Source: Catellatospora sp. TT07R-123
Lineage (GTDB): Bacteria > Actinomycetota > Actinomycetes > Mycobacteriales > Micromonosporaceae
Length of the DNA stretch: 64,000 bases
Direction: 5' to 3'
NCBI RefSeq assembly: GCF_018327705.1
Contig: NZ_BNEM01000001.1
Coordinates: 3,534,001 to 3,598,000 of the forward strand
Part shown: positions 16,847-28,137 of the stretch, piece by piece
How the letters are laid out: every line of letters starts with the position of its first letter
How positions within the stretch are numbered: position 1 is the stretch's first letter
Translations under genes and position numbers: made by a program
Notes under the pieces: generated by a model
Seen by the model: the letters and a program-made list of their open reading frames with translations, nothing else
What the model was told of the DNA's origin: nothing
Databases searched by the model: none

Positions 16847-17841
16847 ACTCCACCGAGCTGTTCCTGGCCGTCGACGGCGGCAACTCCAAGACCGACGTGG
16901 TGCTGGCCGACACCGACGGCCGGGTGCACGGCTTCGTCCGCGGCCCCGGCTCGTCCCCGCAGACCCTCGGGGTCGAGGCGGCCGTCAAGCTGGTCGACGG
17001 GCTGGTCGCGGCGGCGCTGCGGGCGGCGGAGATGCCGCCGACGGTGCCGGTGGCGCGGGCCGAGGTCTACCTGTCCGGCGTCGACCTGCCGCTGGAGGTC
17101 GAGGTGGCCGCGGCGGCGATCGCGGCGACGGGCTGGGCGCAGTCGTACCGGGTGGACAACGACACGTTCGCGCTGATGCGCGCGGGCACCGACAGCCCGG
17201 ACGCGGTCGCGGTGGTGTGCGGCGCGGGGATCAACTGCGTCGGCCGCGCCGCCGACGGGCGCACGGCGCGCTTCCCCGCGCTCGGCATGATCGCCGGGGA
17301 CTGGGGCGGCGGCCAGCACCTGGCGTCATTGGCGATGTGGCACGCCGCCCGCGGCGAGGACGGCCGCGGACCCGCGACCGCCCTGGTGGAGGCGGTGGCG
17401 GCCCACTTCGGCCGGGACACGGTGCTGGAGGTGATCTCCGGGGTGCACCTGGGTGAGCTGCCCGCCGCCCGGCTGGACAGCCTGAGCGAGGTGCTGTTCG
17501 CGGTGGCCGCCGCCGGTGACGCGGTGGCCCGGCGGGTGGTGGCCCGGCAGGCGTCGGAGATCACGGCCATGGCTACCGTGGCCGCGGACCGGCTCGGCCT
17601 GCGCGACCTGCCGTACGAGGTGGTCCTCGGCGGCGGGGTGCTGCGGGCCGGCCACGCGCTGCTCAACGACGCGATCTACGAAGGGGTGAAGGCCCACTCG
17701 TCGGCTGCTCGGCTTGCCGTCGTGGCTGCGCCGCCGGTGGTGGGAGCGGGCCTCTTCGCCCTGGATGCGCTGGGTGCGACGTCTGCCGCCGCGGCCGGGC
17801 TGCGTGCGGCGCTGGCGACGGCGCGGCCTCAGCTCACTTAG
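16843..17841 (+). CDS. BadF/BadG/BcrA/BcrD-type ATPase, probable N-acetylglucosamine kinase
   Basis: This 332-residue protein of the actin-like ATPase fold has the phosphate-1 motif VDGGNSKTDVVL near the N-terminus, an adenosine-binding GAGINCVGR and a GDWGGGQ loop near residue 150, as in the GlcNAc kinase group. It would phosphorylate an amino sugar or glucose unit at position 6 and hand it to general metabolism, or prepare substrate for the GH4 enzyme. Translation is coupled to the GH4 gene by an ATGA overlap. Its end overlaps the convergent PadR gene by eight bases. Confidence 0.83.
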   Translation: MNSTELFLAVDGGNSKTDVVLADTDGRVHGFVRGPGSSPQTLGVEAAVKLVDGLVAAALRAAEMPPTVPVARAEVYLSGVDLPLEVEVAAAAIAATGWAQSYRVDNDTFALMRAGTDSPDAVAVVCGAGINCVGRAADGRTARFPALGMIAGDWGGGQHLASLAMWHAARGEDGRGPATALVEAVAAHFGRDTVLEVISGVHLGELPAARLDSLSEVLFAVAAAGDAVARRVVARQASEITAMATVAADRLGLRDLPYEVVLGGGVLRAGHALLNDAIYEGVKAHSSAARLAVVAAPPVVGAGLFALDALGATSAAAAGLRAALATARPQLT

Positions 17842-18349
17842 CGATAGCGCTCTTGAGCCAGTTCAGCGCCGCCTTGTGGTAGGCGACGGCGAACTCCAGC
17901 CCCGCTGCGGTGAACTCGTCGCCTTCCTTCTTCGCCTCCTTGGCCTGCTCGCGGGCTTCCGCCAGGGCCTCGGTGTGGTGGGTGTTCGCGCTGTTGAGCA
18001 GCGAGTCGAACTGGTTGGTCGCGTGCGTGGATCCGAATGCGACACGCAGCGCGTACGGGTTGCGCACCAGCTCGCGGCCGGGTTCCTCGTTCAGCCAGCG
18101 GGCGAAGGCCCGCTTGCCCGCCGCGGTGATCGCGTAGGGCTGGCTGGCCCGGGGACCGGGCTTGCCGAGCTTGACGTAACCGAGCTCGGCGAGGACCGGC
18201 AGCTCGCGGTAGACCTGGGACCGCGTCATGGACCAGTACGGGCTGAGCCTGCGTTCTGCGGCGGCCATGAGCTGACCACCGGTCATCGGGCCATCATGCA
18301 GCAGACCGAGCACGGCCGCCGCAGTAGCGTTGATTCCTACCTCTGCCAT
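17834..18349 (-). CDS. PadR-family transcriptional regulator
   Basis: This 171-residue regulator has the PadR winged helix at residues 8-85 (AVLGLLHDGPMTGGQLMAAAE, then SQVYRELPVLAELGYV) and a C-terminal helical dimerisation region with an Ala/Glu/Lys-rich coiled coil (about 125-170). PadR proteins repress genes until a small ligand or stress signal appears. Two palindromes sharing ACTGT/ACAGT half-sites stand 55-105 bases upstream of the start, so autoregulation is likely. No other obvious target is adjacent, as the neighbours are convergent or more than 280 bases away. Confidence 0.9.
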   Translation of the reverse strand: MAEVGINATAAAVLGLLHDGPMTGGQLMAAAERRLSPYWSMTRSQVYRELPVLAELGYVKLGKPGPRASQPYAITAAGKRAFARWLNEEPGRELVRNPYALRVAFGSTHATNQFDSLLNSANTHHTEALAEAREQAKEAKKEGDEFTAAGLEFAVAYHKAALNWLKSAIAK

Positions 18350-18404
18350 GCTTCAACGCTGCCACTTCCGCAGCCTTCTGTCCAGGATATCGCTCATACA
18401 CTGT

Positions 18405-18452
18405 GGACTGTTCGCGCCGGACAGTCCAGCTTCGACTGTCTGATCAGACAGT
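18405..18452. promoter_or_regulatory. pair of palindromic operators upstream of padR-type gene
   Basis: GGACTGT (18405-18411) and ACAGTCC (18421-18427) form one inverted repeat with a nine-base spacer. ACTGTCTGATCAGACAGT (18435-18452) is a perfect 18-base palindrome. Both use the same ACTGT/ACAGT half-site, as expected for two dimers of one regulator. The remaining stretch to 18629 shows no gene or further motif that I can support. Confidence 0.6.
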
Positions 18453-18629
18453 AATATGTCCGTTTAATGCCTCGGACTGCCGACCCTGGCGCGATCACCC
18501 AAAAGCCGCATATTCCTTCGGCGTGTCGATCTTGTCGGACTCCGGACGCTTGCCATGATCTTCCATGATTCGCGCGCGCCACATCCGACCAACCGGACAA
18601 ATTCTCGCACGTACGGTGTTCGCCCTGCT

Positions 18630-19502
18630 TCACAGGGTGGCGCGCAGCGCCCAGAGGTCCGGATAGAACCTGAGATCAAGTCGTGATCTGAGATAGGGCG
18701 CCCCGGCCGACCCTCCGGTGCCCGGTTTGGTGCCGATCTGGCGTTCTGCCATGAGCACGTGCCGCGCCCGCCACAGCGCCCACGCCTGGTCGTGCGCGAG
18801 CAGCGCCTCGGCGAGGTCCCACAGCGCGCCGTAGCGCTCCCGGTCGTGCGCGACGGCGGCCAGCGACGCCAGCCGGTGCTCGGGCGTGTCCACCGCGAAG
18901 CCGTACGCGGTCAGGACCGTCAGGAACCCGTCCCACAGGCTCGGCTCGGCCAACCGGGCGCGCAGCCGCCGCAGCTGCTCGGGCTCCAGATTGCGCAGGC
19001 GCTCGACGAAGCCGGGGTCCTTCAGGCCGGACAGGAACTCGATCTCCCGGAACTGGACCGACTGGAACCCCGACGCGGGCGCGAGGTTGGTCCGGAACTC
19101 CAGAAAGTCCTGCGGGGTCATCGTGTCGATGACGTCCACCTGCTGCATCAGCAGCCGCTCGATCACCTGGCAGCGCTCCAGGCGCACCCGGGGCAGGTAG
19201 GTCTCGCCCGCCAGCAGGTGGTCGCGGGCGTCGGCCAGCTCGTGCAGGAGCAGCTTGAACCAGAGCTCGTACACCTGGTGGATGGTGATGAACAGCAGCT
19301 CGTCGTGGGCCGGCGGCCGCGATTCGGGCCGCTGCTGCGCCAGCAGCTCCGGGATGCGCAGGTACCGCCCGTAGGTGAGCCGGCCGCCCTGCTCGCCGAA
19401 ATCGCGGCCCGGCTCCTGCCCACCGGTCCTGGGTGAGCCGGCGCGACCGCGGGGGTCTCCCGCGTGCTCACCGGCCCGGTCACCTGACGGGTGGTAGGTC
19501 AC
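18630..19502 (-). CDS. kynA: tryptophan 2,3-dioxygenase
   Basis: This 290-residue heme enzyme opens the indole ring of tryptophan to N-formylkynurenine, the first step of the kynurenine pathway. Family residues are in place: H75 in DELLFITIHQVYELWFK for substrate, the proximal heme ligand H248 in RARHVLMAERQIG, and the GTKPGTGGSAG loop. The first 40 residues are a variable Gly/Arg-rich extension. The start is GTG with no ribosome binding site, and only 79 bases separate it from the upstream pruA stop, which is followed by a strong hairpin. No kynureninase or formamidase gene is nearby, so the rest of the pathway lies elsewhere. Confidence 0.95.
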   Translation of the reverse strand: MTYHPSGDRAGEHAGDPRGRAGSPRTGGQEPGRDFGEQGGRLTYGRYLRIPELLAQQRPESRPPAHDELLFITIHQVYELWFKLLLHELADARDHLLAGETYLPRVRLERCQVIERLLMQQVDVIDTMTPQDFLEFRTNLAPASGFQSVQFREIEFLSGLKDPGFVERLRNLEPEQLRRLRARLAEPSLWDGFLTVLTAYGFAVDTPEHRLASLAAVAHDRERYGALWDLAEALLAHDQAWALWRARHVLMAERQIGTKPGTGGSAGAPYLRSRLDLRFYPDLWALRATL

Positions 19503-19538
19503 CGACCAACCGTAACGTTCACCCGTTTTGCGCGCATT

Positions 19539-19572
19539 GCACCACGCCGCACCCGGAGGTGCGGCGTGGTGC
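19539..19572 (-). terminator. hairpin terminator after pruA
   Basis: GCACCACGCCGCACC and GGTGCGGCGTGGTGC form a perfect 15-bp stem with a four-base loop, ten bases beyond the pruA stop. There is no T-run. The hairpin lies directly ahead of the tryptophan dioxygenase start and should insulate it. Confidence 0.75.
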
Positions 19573-19581
19573 GGCGGCCGG

Positions 19582-21228
<1,647 letters not shown>

Positions 21229-21264
21229 CGATGGCTCCTTCGATCGGAAGGGGTGTCAACTTCT

Positions 21265-21284
21265 TTTGCATACTCGCATGCAAA
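21265..21284. promoter_or_regulatory. operator-like inverted repeat upstream of pruA
   Basis: TTTGCAT-N6-ATGCAAA is a 7+7 inverted repeat in an otherwise GC-rich leader. It is placed to overlap the pruA promoter. The regulator is unknown; the rest of 21229-21505 shows nothing else I can support. Confidence 0.5.
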
Positions 21285-21505
21285 GCACGCCCGTGACATC
21301 GGGCAGGCGCCGCCATGTGATCCGTTCCACGTGGCCGGGACAGCCCTCCCGGTCCACGATACCCATCCCTCCGGCATGGCTAGGCTAGGTCGCCAGAGCA
21401 CCCCGACCCCCTCGCCTGCCGTCCCAGGCCCTTGCGACCAGGGCTCGCCGCGGCGGCGTGCACCATGGCCGCGACCGGCCCACCGCCGCCCGTCAGGAGA
21501 CCAAG

Positions 21506-22474
21506 ATGACCGAGCCAGCGATCGCCACGTCTGAGCCCGTCGACACCCCCGCCCCAGCGCAGCGGGGCAAGCCGGCCCCGCCCGCCCCGACGGCGGCGGC
21601 ACCGACCGCGCCGAGCTGGCTCGCGTTCTCCGCGCTGGCCTGGCTGCTGCTGTCGCTGCTGGTCAACCGGACCGCGTTCACCCCCGGCAGCGCCGACTTC
21701 AATCTCGCCCTGGCCGCCGTCGCCCTGCCCGGCCTGGTCCAGGCCAGCCTGGTCGCGGGCGTGGCCGTCTCGCTGTTCACCACCGGCTGGCTCGACGCCC
21801 GCGGCAACGCCCCGGCCACCGGCGTACGGTTCGCCGCCGGCATCGGCGCGGGCCTGTTCGCCGGCGCCGTCGCCACCTCCGCCGCGCTGCTGGTGTTCGG
21901 GGTCCCCGCCGGTGCGGGCGGCGTGCTCGCGCTCACGGTCGGCCTCGCGGGCGCCCTCGGCGGCGCGCTCGGCGCGTTCAGCGTCCGGCCGCTGCTGCGC
22001 ACCGGCGTCATCGCCGCCCTGTCGGTCATGGTCCTGGCGTTCGTCGCGCACCGGTTCTCCGACCAGCTGCTGCGCCTGTTCGGCGACGACGGCACCCCCG
22101 CCGGGCGGTACGCCGCCAACGGCTGGGTCGCGTTCACGCTGTCCGTGGTCTCCGGCGTGACCGCCGGGCTGCTGGCGTTCTGGCGGCTGCGGGCGCTGTC
22201 GCGCCAGGTCGGGCAGACCCCGCGCTGGCCGCTGTACCTGCTCGCGGGCGGCGCGGCCGGGCTGATGCTGGCCGTGGCCGAGCTGTTCACCCGGCTCGGC
22301 GCGCCGTGGCTGCTCAGCATGGCCAGCACCGACGTCACCGGTGACCAGCTGTTCGAGAGCATCGCCGCCGACTCGCGACTGAACACCAGCCTGGTCGTGT
22401 TCTTCGTCGGCGCGATCACGGCACTGGTCGCGTTCGGCCGCACCCTGCCGAAGGCGACCGCCGACCCGGCCTGA
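21506..22474 (+). CDS. multi-pass membrane protein of unknown function
   Basis: I cannot assign this 322-residue protein to a named family. After a Pro/Ala-rich cytosolic N-terminus (1-36) it has about eight hydrophobic helices (near 37-55, 65-85, 95-120, 125-150, 160-180, 200-222, 238-258 and 290-310). There are no catalytic motifs, cysteines or transporter signatures. The ATG at 21506 is preferred over an earlier start because AGGAGA precedes it by five bases. It appears monocistronic, with the long palindrome at 22521 just after it. Confidence 0.75.
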   Translation: MTEPAIATSEPVDTPAPAQRGKPAPPAPTAAAPTAPSWLAFSALAWLLLSLLVNRTAFTPGSADFNLALAAVALPGLVQASLVAGVAVSLFTTGWLDARGNAPATGVRFAAGIGAGLFAGAVATSAALLVFGVPAGAGGVLALTVGLAGALGGALGAFSVRPLLRTGVIAALSVMVLAFVAHRFSDQLLRLFGDDGTPAGRYAANGWVAFTLSVVSGVTAGLLAFWRLRALSRQVGQTPRWPLYLLAGGAAGLMLAVAELFTRLGAPWLLSMASTDVTGDQLFESIAADSRLNTSLVVFFVGAITALVAFGRTLPKATADPA

Positions 22475-22520
22475 CCCCCGGCACAGCGCCGCGCTCGCTG
22501 TCCACCGGGCCCGCACCGCG

Positions 22521-22607
22521 CCCCGTTTTTCATAAACGTTGGCCTATCTCATCGAGTTCGATCTACTCGGAATCGATGAGATAGGCCAACGTCGTTCAAA
22601 GACGGGG
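22521..22607. repeat. long dispersed palindrome, copy 1 (20-17-20 hairpin)
   Basis: ACGTTGGCCTATCTCATCGA (22536-22555) pairs perfectly with its complement at 22573-22592 around a 17-base loop. Flanks CCCCGTTTTTCATAA and TCGTTCAAAGACGGGG extend the structure imperfectly. A second copy at 60285-60374 has the same core, geometry and flanks but a different inner stem. It sits between convergent genes, 32 bases beyond the stop of the minus-strand gene. A role as terminator, mRNA-end element or mobile hairpin is open. Confidence 0.9.
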
Positions 22608-22639
22608 TGGGGGGAGGTGCTCGGAGTACGGCTGGCGGG

Positions 22640-23152
22640 TCAGGAGGCGAGCAGGTCGGACAGTTCTTCCGGGGCGTACCAGAGGAGGTCCAGGTCCTCG
22701 GCGGAGTCCACGGTGAACTGGGCGTCCGGGTCTCCCCCGGCGGCCCGCTCGACCACCTCGGCGGCCGCGGCGACCACCGGCCCGGCGTCCGGCTCGTCGA
22801 CGTGGAAGCTCGCGATCGCGGCCCGGCGGACCGGGTCGCGCAGCTTCACCGCGCTGGTGCCGAGCTCCCGGCTGTCCGCGGTGATCTGGTCGGCGGGCAC
22901 GTCGACGGAGACCACCACCCGGCGGCGCGGGGCGCTCGGGTCCTCGCGCAGCAGGCGCAGGGCGTCCTGGGCGGCGCGCAGGAAGGCGACGAACTCCAGC
23001 TCCTCCTCGTCGCCCTCGGCGTACCACTCGCGCAGGGCGGGGGTGACGGCGTGGGCGGCGACGGGCGCGCGGCCCAGCTCACCTGATTCGTGCAGGGCCG
23101 CGACCAGCGGCACGGTCGCGGGTAGGTAGACGCGTACGAGTTCCGCCGCCAC
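22640..23152 (-). CDS. DUF6912-like conserved actinobacterial protein
   Basis: This protein of about 170 residues, rich in Glu, Asp and Ala, begins with [12 protein letters not shown], the typical opening of a conserved actinobacterial family (DUF6912). No function is known to me and no catalytic motif is visible. The GTG at 23150-23152 is chosen because GGAGG stands eight bases upstream; the frame stays open further upstream without conservation. The family is usually found near secA, as here. Confidence 0.7.
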   Translation of the reverse strand: MAAELVRVYLPATVPLVAALHESGELGRAPVAAHAVTPALREWYAEGDEEELEFVAFLRAAQDALRLLREDPSAPRRRVVVSVDVPADQITADSRELGTSAVKLRDPVRRAAIASFHVDEPDAGPVVAAAAEVVERAAGGDPDAQFTVDSAEDLDLLWYAPEELSDLLAS

Positions 23153-23235
23153 CTCGGTCACCTCCGGCTCGCACAGGCTGTCGGGGACAGTCTCGCATGT
23201 CCGCCACCGCGCACACCGCAGGCCGCCATCCGATG

Positions 23236-23257
23236 GCAAACTAAAGCAAGTTGAAGC
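23236..23257. promoter_or_regulatory. tandem 10-bp direct repeats upstream of BldC-like gene
   Basis: GCAAACTAAA and GCAAGTTGAA follow each other head to tail with a 10-base period, ending in GC, 27 bases before the HTH gene start. The same pattern recurs before the next gene at 23576. AT-rich direct repeats with this period fit the head-to-tail binding of BldC/MerR-like small HTH proteins. Confidence 0.5.
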
Positions 23258-23284
23258 ATCACGCCCCTCTCAGGAGACCCCGCC

Positions 23285-23518
23285 ATGAACCAGCCGCAGC
23301 CGCGCTTCCTCACCCTGGAGCAGGTCGCCGAGGAGCTGAGCACGTCGGTGGCACAGATCTACGCCCTGGTGCGCCGCGGCGAGCTGCCCGCCATCCGGCT
23401 CGGCGGCCGAGGTCAGTGGCGCGTCGAGCGCGGCCGGCTGGAGGAGTTCATCGAGCGGCTGTACGGCGAGACGCAGCAGTACGTCCGGGACAACCCGCTG
23501 TCCGGCAGCGAGGACTGA
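23285..23518 (+). CDS. small HTH_17 (BldC/excisionase-like) DNA-binding protein
   Basis: This 77-residue protein is essentially one winged helix-turn-helix: LTLEQVAEELSTSVAQIYALVRRGELPAIRLGG, then GQWRVERGRLEEFIERLY. The second half matches the wing and C-terminal helix of MerR-like small regulators such as BldC. It probably binds DNA cooperatively as an array of monomers. It is followed by a 95-base gap and an Rv3235-family gene on the same strand, and both genes carry the same tandem repeats upstream, which suggests that it controls itself and its neighbour. The ATG start has AGGAGA at good spacing. Confidence 0.85.
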   Translation: MNQPQPRFLTLEQVAEELSTSVAQIYALVRRGELPAIRLGGRGQWRVERGRLEEFIERLYGETQQYVRDNPLSGSED

Positions 23519-23575
23519 GAGTTATCCACAGGCATTGACCGCGTCCCATCCATAGCCAGAGAATTTCAAACGGAG

Positions 23576-23596
23576 GCAAACTCAAGCAAACTCAAG
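23576..23596. promoter_or_regulatory. perfect tandem 10-bp direct repeats upstream of Rv3235-family gene
   Basis: GCAAACTCAA occurs twice in direct succession, followed by G, 18 bases before the ATG at 23614. The repeats match those before the HTH gene at 8 of 10 positions or better in the first unit. A consensus DnaA-box-like TTATCCACA lies upstream at 23522-23530. Confidence 0.55.
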
Positions 23597-23613
23597 ATCT
23601 AGGTGGTGAACCC

Positions 23614-24132
23614 ATGACGGTGCTCGCGTCGCCGCCCGCCGTTGCGCCGGGCTCGGTCCGCATCCACCGCGCGCCGCTGCTCGACCCGCCGTTCGACGAC
23701 GAACTGCGCCCCACCACCTACCGGCCGGTCCGGCCCGAGCCGCGCGAGGTGATCCCGCCCGAGGCGATCGCCGGGGCGTCACCGGAGTGCCACACGACCG
23801 CGCTGCGCTTCCTGAACCTGTGCCTGGAGCTGTTCAACGGCTTCCGCTCCCCCAGCCAGCTGCGGCCGCTGCTGCGCGTCACCGAGGCCAACGACGTGCT
23901 CGACGAGCTGACCCGGGCGCTGCGCCGCCTGGCCAAGATGCGCCTGTCCCGGCGCAACGCGACGGCCCGCACCCCGGTGCGCCGCCGCCAGCTGCGCACC
24001 TGCGAGCCCCGCCCCGGCGTCGCCGAGGTCGCCGCCGTGCTCAGCGACGGCCACAGCACCTGGTCCATCGCATACCGGCTGGAGCGCGACGGCACCACCT
24101 GGCGCTGCACCGCGCTCACCGTGCTGCTGTAG
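23614..24132 (+). CDS. Rv3235-family protein
   Basis: This 172-residue protein matches the actinobacterial Rv3235 family (about residues 60-172: a helical stretch, then a core ending RTCEPRPGVAEVAAVLSDGHSTWSIAYRLERDGTTWRCTAL). The function is not established. In mycobacteria the gene also lies near secA1, as here. The N-terminal 55 residues are Pro-rich and variable. The start is the ATG preceded by AGGTGG. Two small hairpins follow the stop. Confidence 0.8.
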   Translation: MTVLASPPAVAPGSVRIHRAPLLDPPFDDELRPTTYRPVRPEPREVIPPEAIAGASPECHTTALRFLNLCLELFNGFRSPSQLRPLLRVTEANDVLDELTRALRRLAKMRLSRRNATARTPVRRRQLRTCEPRPGVAEVAAVLSDGHSTWSIAYRLERDGTTWRCTALTVLL

Positions 24133-24137
24133 CGCCA

Positions 24138-24176
24138 CTGGGCGGGAGCCCAGAGAACCACTGGGCGAGAGCCCGA
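24138..24176 (+). terminator. tandem GNRA-loop hairpins after Rv3235-family gene
   Basis: CTGGGC-GGGA-GCCCAG (24138-24153) and CTGGGC-GAGA-GCCCG (24161-24175) are two near-identical hairpins spaced seven bases apart, each with a GNRA-type tetraloop. They follow the stop by five bases. They may end the transcript or stabilise its 3' end. The stretch to 24285 holds nothing else that I can identify. Confidence 0.5.
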
Positions 24177-24285
24177 CAGACCCCCGGGGCGGCCGTCTGC
24201 ACTCGGCACCGCGGCGGCCGTTCCGGGCCGTACCGCCACTGATGGGGAGGTGCGTGCGCATGGCAGGGGCAGCCAGGGCGCCGCA

Positions 24286-24325
24286 CAAAAGGACGGGAGG
24301 ACCGCCATCCAGGCGGTCCTCCCGT
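24286..24325 (-). terminator. Rho-independent terminator after secA
   Basis: ACGGGAGGACCGCC (24293-24306) pairs perfectly with GGCGGTCCTCCCGT (24312-24325) around a five-base loop. On the minus strand it is followed by TTTT. It lies 14 bases beyond the secA stop. Confidence 0.88.
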
Positions 24326-24339
24326 TCTGCGTTACGTGC

Positions 24340-27183
<2,844 letters not shown>

Positions 27184-27363
27184 GGGTGTTCAACGCTCCC
27201 TAGACAGTCTGCCGACCCATCGTAGGCGCACCGGACGGGCAATCGTCACCCCTGGGGACACGAGCAGCCCGAATCGGCACCCGACGGGGGCGCATATCAT
27301 GATCATCAGCTATGGCTGACAAGATCACCGGGCGGTCTGATCCGGCTGGTGACGTGCTGAAAC

Positions 27364-27501
27364 TCAGCGCGAGGCGACCAGCGCCGCGATCACGGCGACG
27401 ACGGCGAGAACATTGAAAATCATGATGGTGGAAAACCCGGACGATTTCACTTTTCCGGGGGCGCCGAGCGCACCGCGGGCGAAGGTGAACGTCGGGGCCA
27501 T
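27364..27501 (-). CDS. small single-helix membrane protein, 45 aa
   Basis: On the minus strand an ATG opens a 45-codon frame ending in TGA. It encodes MAPTFTFARGALGAPGKV followed by a serine/glycine turn, then a hydrophobic helix at about residues 26-43 (IMIFNVLAVVAVIAALVA) and a final Ser-Arg. The frame has the third-position bias of real genes and a clean Nin-Cout or reverse single-span design. The ribosome binding site is weak. No function is known. It lies 180 bases upstream of secA and is co-directional with it. It could be a spurious frame, but the composition makes that less likely. Confidence 0.5.
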   Translation of the reverse strand: MAPTFTFARGALGAPGKVKSSGFSTIMIFNVLAVVAVIAALVASR

Positions 27502-28075
27502 GTACTCGACTTTTTCTGTTCGACCGGGCTGGGTGGCGATCTTGGTCTTGGCGCGGCCGGCGCGGCGCGGGAAGCGTACGGGACCATGCCACGCCGCGAT
27601 CTAGCGCTGCCTGACGGGCTACCGGGGGTCGGCGAAGCCAAGTGCCACGACAAGTCGACGGGGTTGACGAGTTGCGACGGCTTAACACATCCGTTGGTCT
27701 GCTCACGACCAGCCCGCTGCCGTATTGGTTTTACTCTCGGCCGTGGGCCTTTACCAACGAGTTGGCGGGCGTGGCCGCTGTACGCGCGGTCGACCCGGAC
27801 GAATTATACGGCATTTCAGAATAAGAGGATCCAGTACCGGATAGACGAAATCGGGAAGGGCCTTCCTGCCAGGGGTTCCTCCTTCGAATATCGTCGAAAA
27901 TCCTTATCGATTCAAGGCCTTCTCCGCAGTACGCGTCAATCGATCTACGCTCTGGGTAGCGATTTGGCCGACCTGAACCGCAACGAAGTAGCCGTAATCT
28001 CGAACTATCAGCCCGTTCCCGCCAACCCGGGCAACAACAAAGACGACAGGAACCGTGAAACGGTCACACACTCCC
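27502..28075. other. gene-poor, lower-GC stretch next to the toxin locus
   Basis: This stretch has clearly more A and T than its surroundings, especially after 27800, and no frame with convincing start, ribosome binding site and codon bias. Open frames on both strands are short and look random. Low GC next to a polymorphic toxin and immunity gene suggests decayed or recombined toxin-tip or immunity fragments, but I cannot identify any. Confidence 0.4.
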
Positions 28076-28112
28076 GCCTCCGCGAAGGCACTGTCAGTAC
28101 CTTCGCGGAGGC
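28076..28112. terminator. hairpin after the immunity gene
   Basis: GCCTCCGCGAAGG (28076-28088) and CCTTCGCGGAGGC (28100-28112) form a perfect 13-bp stem with an 11-base loop, 25 bases beyond the immunity gene stop. No T-run is present. Confidence 0.65.
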
Positions 28113-28137
28113 TCCGGTGTTCACACTTCGGCACAGC

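Noticed and set aside
18394-18633. Minus-strand frame of 79 codons between the PadR and dioxygenase genes
   Set aside because: It covers the operator palindromes, lacks codon bias, and has no ribosome binding site.
23522-23530. TTATCCACA as a replication origin element
   Set aside because: It matches a DnaA box, but only one copy is present, with no cluster, no AT-rich unwinding region and no dnaA or dnaN nearby.
27904-28134. 76-codon minus-strand frame after the immunity gene
   Set aside because: It begins inside the terminator hairpin and has no recognisable family; kept only as a possible remnant in the findings.
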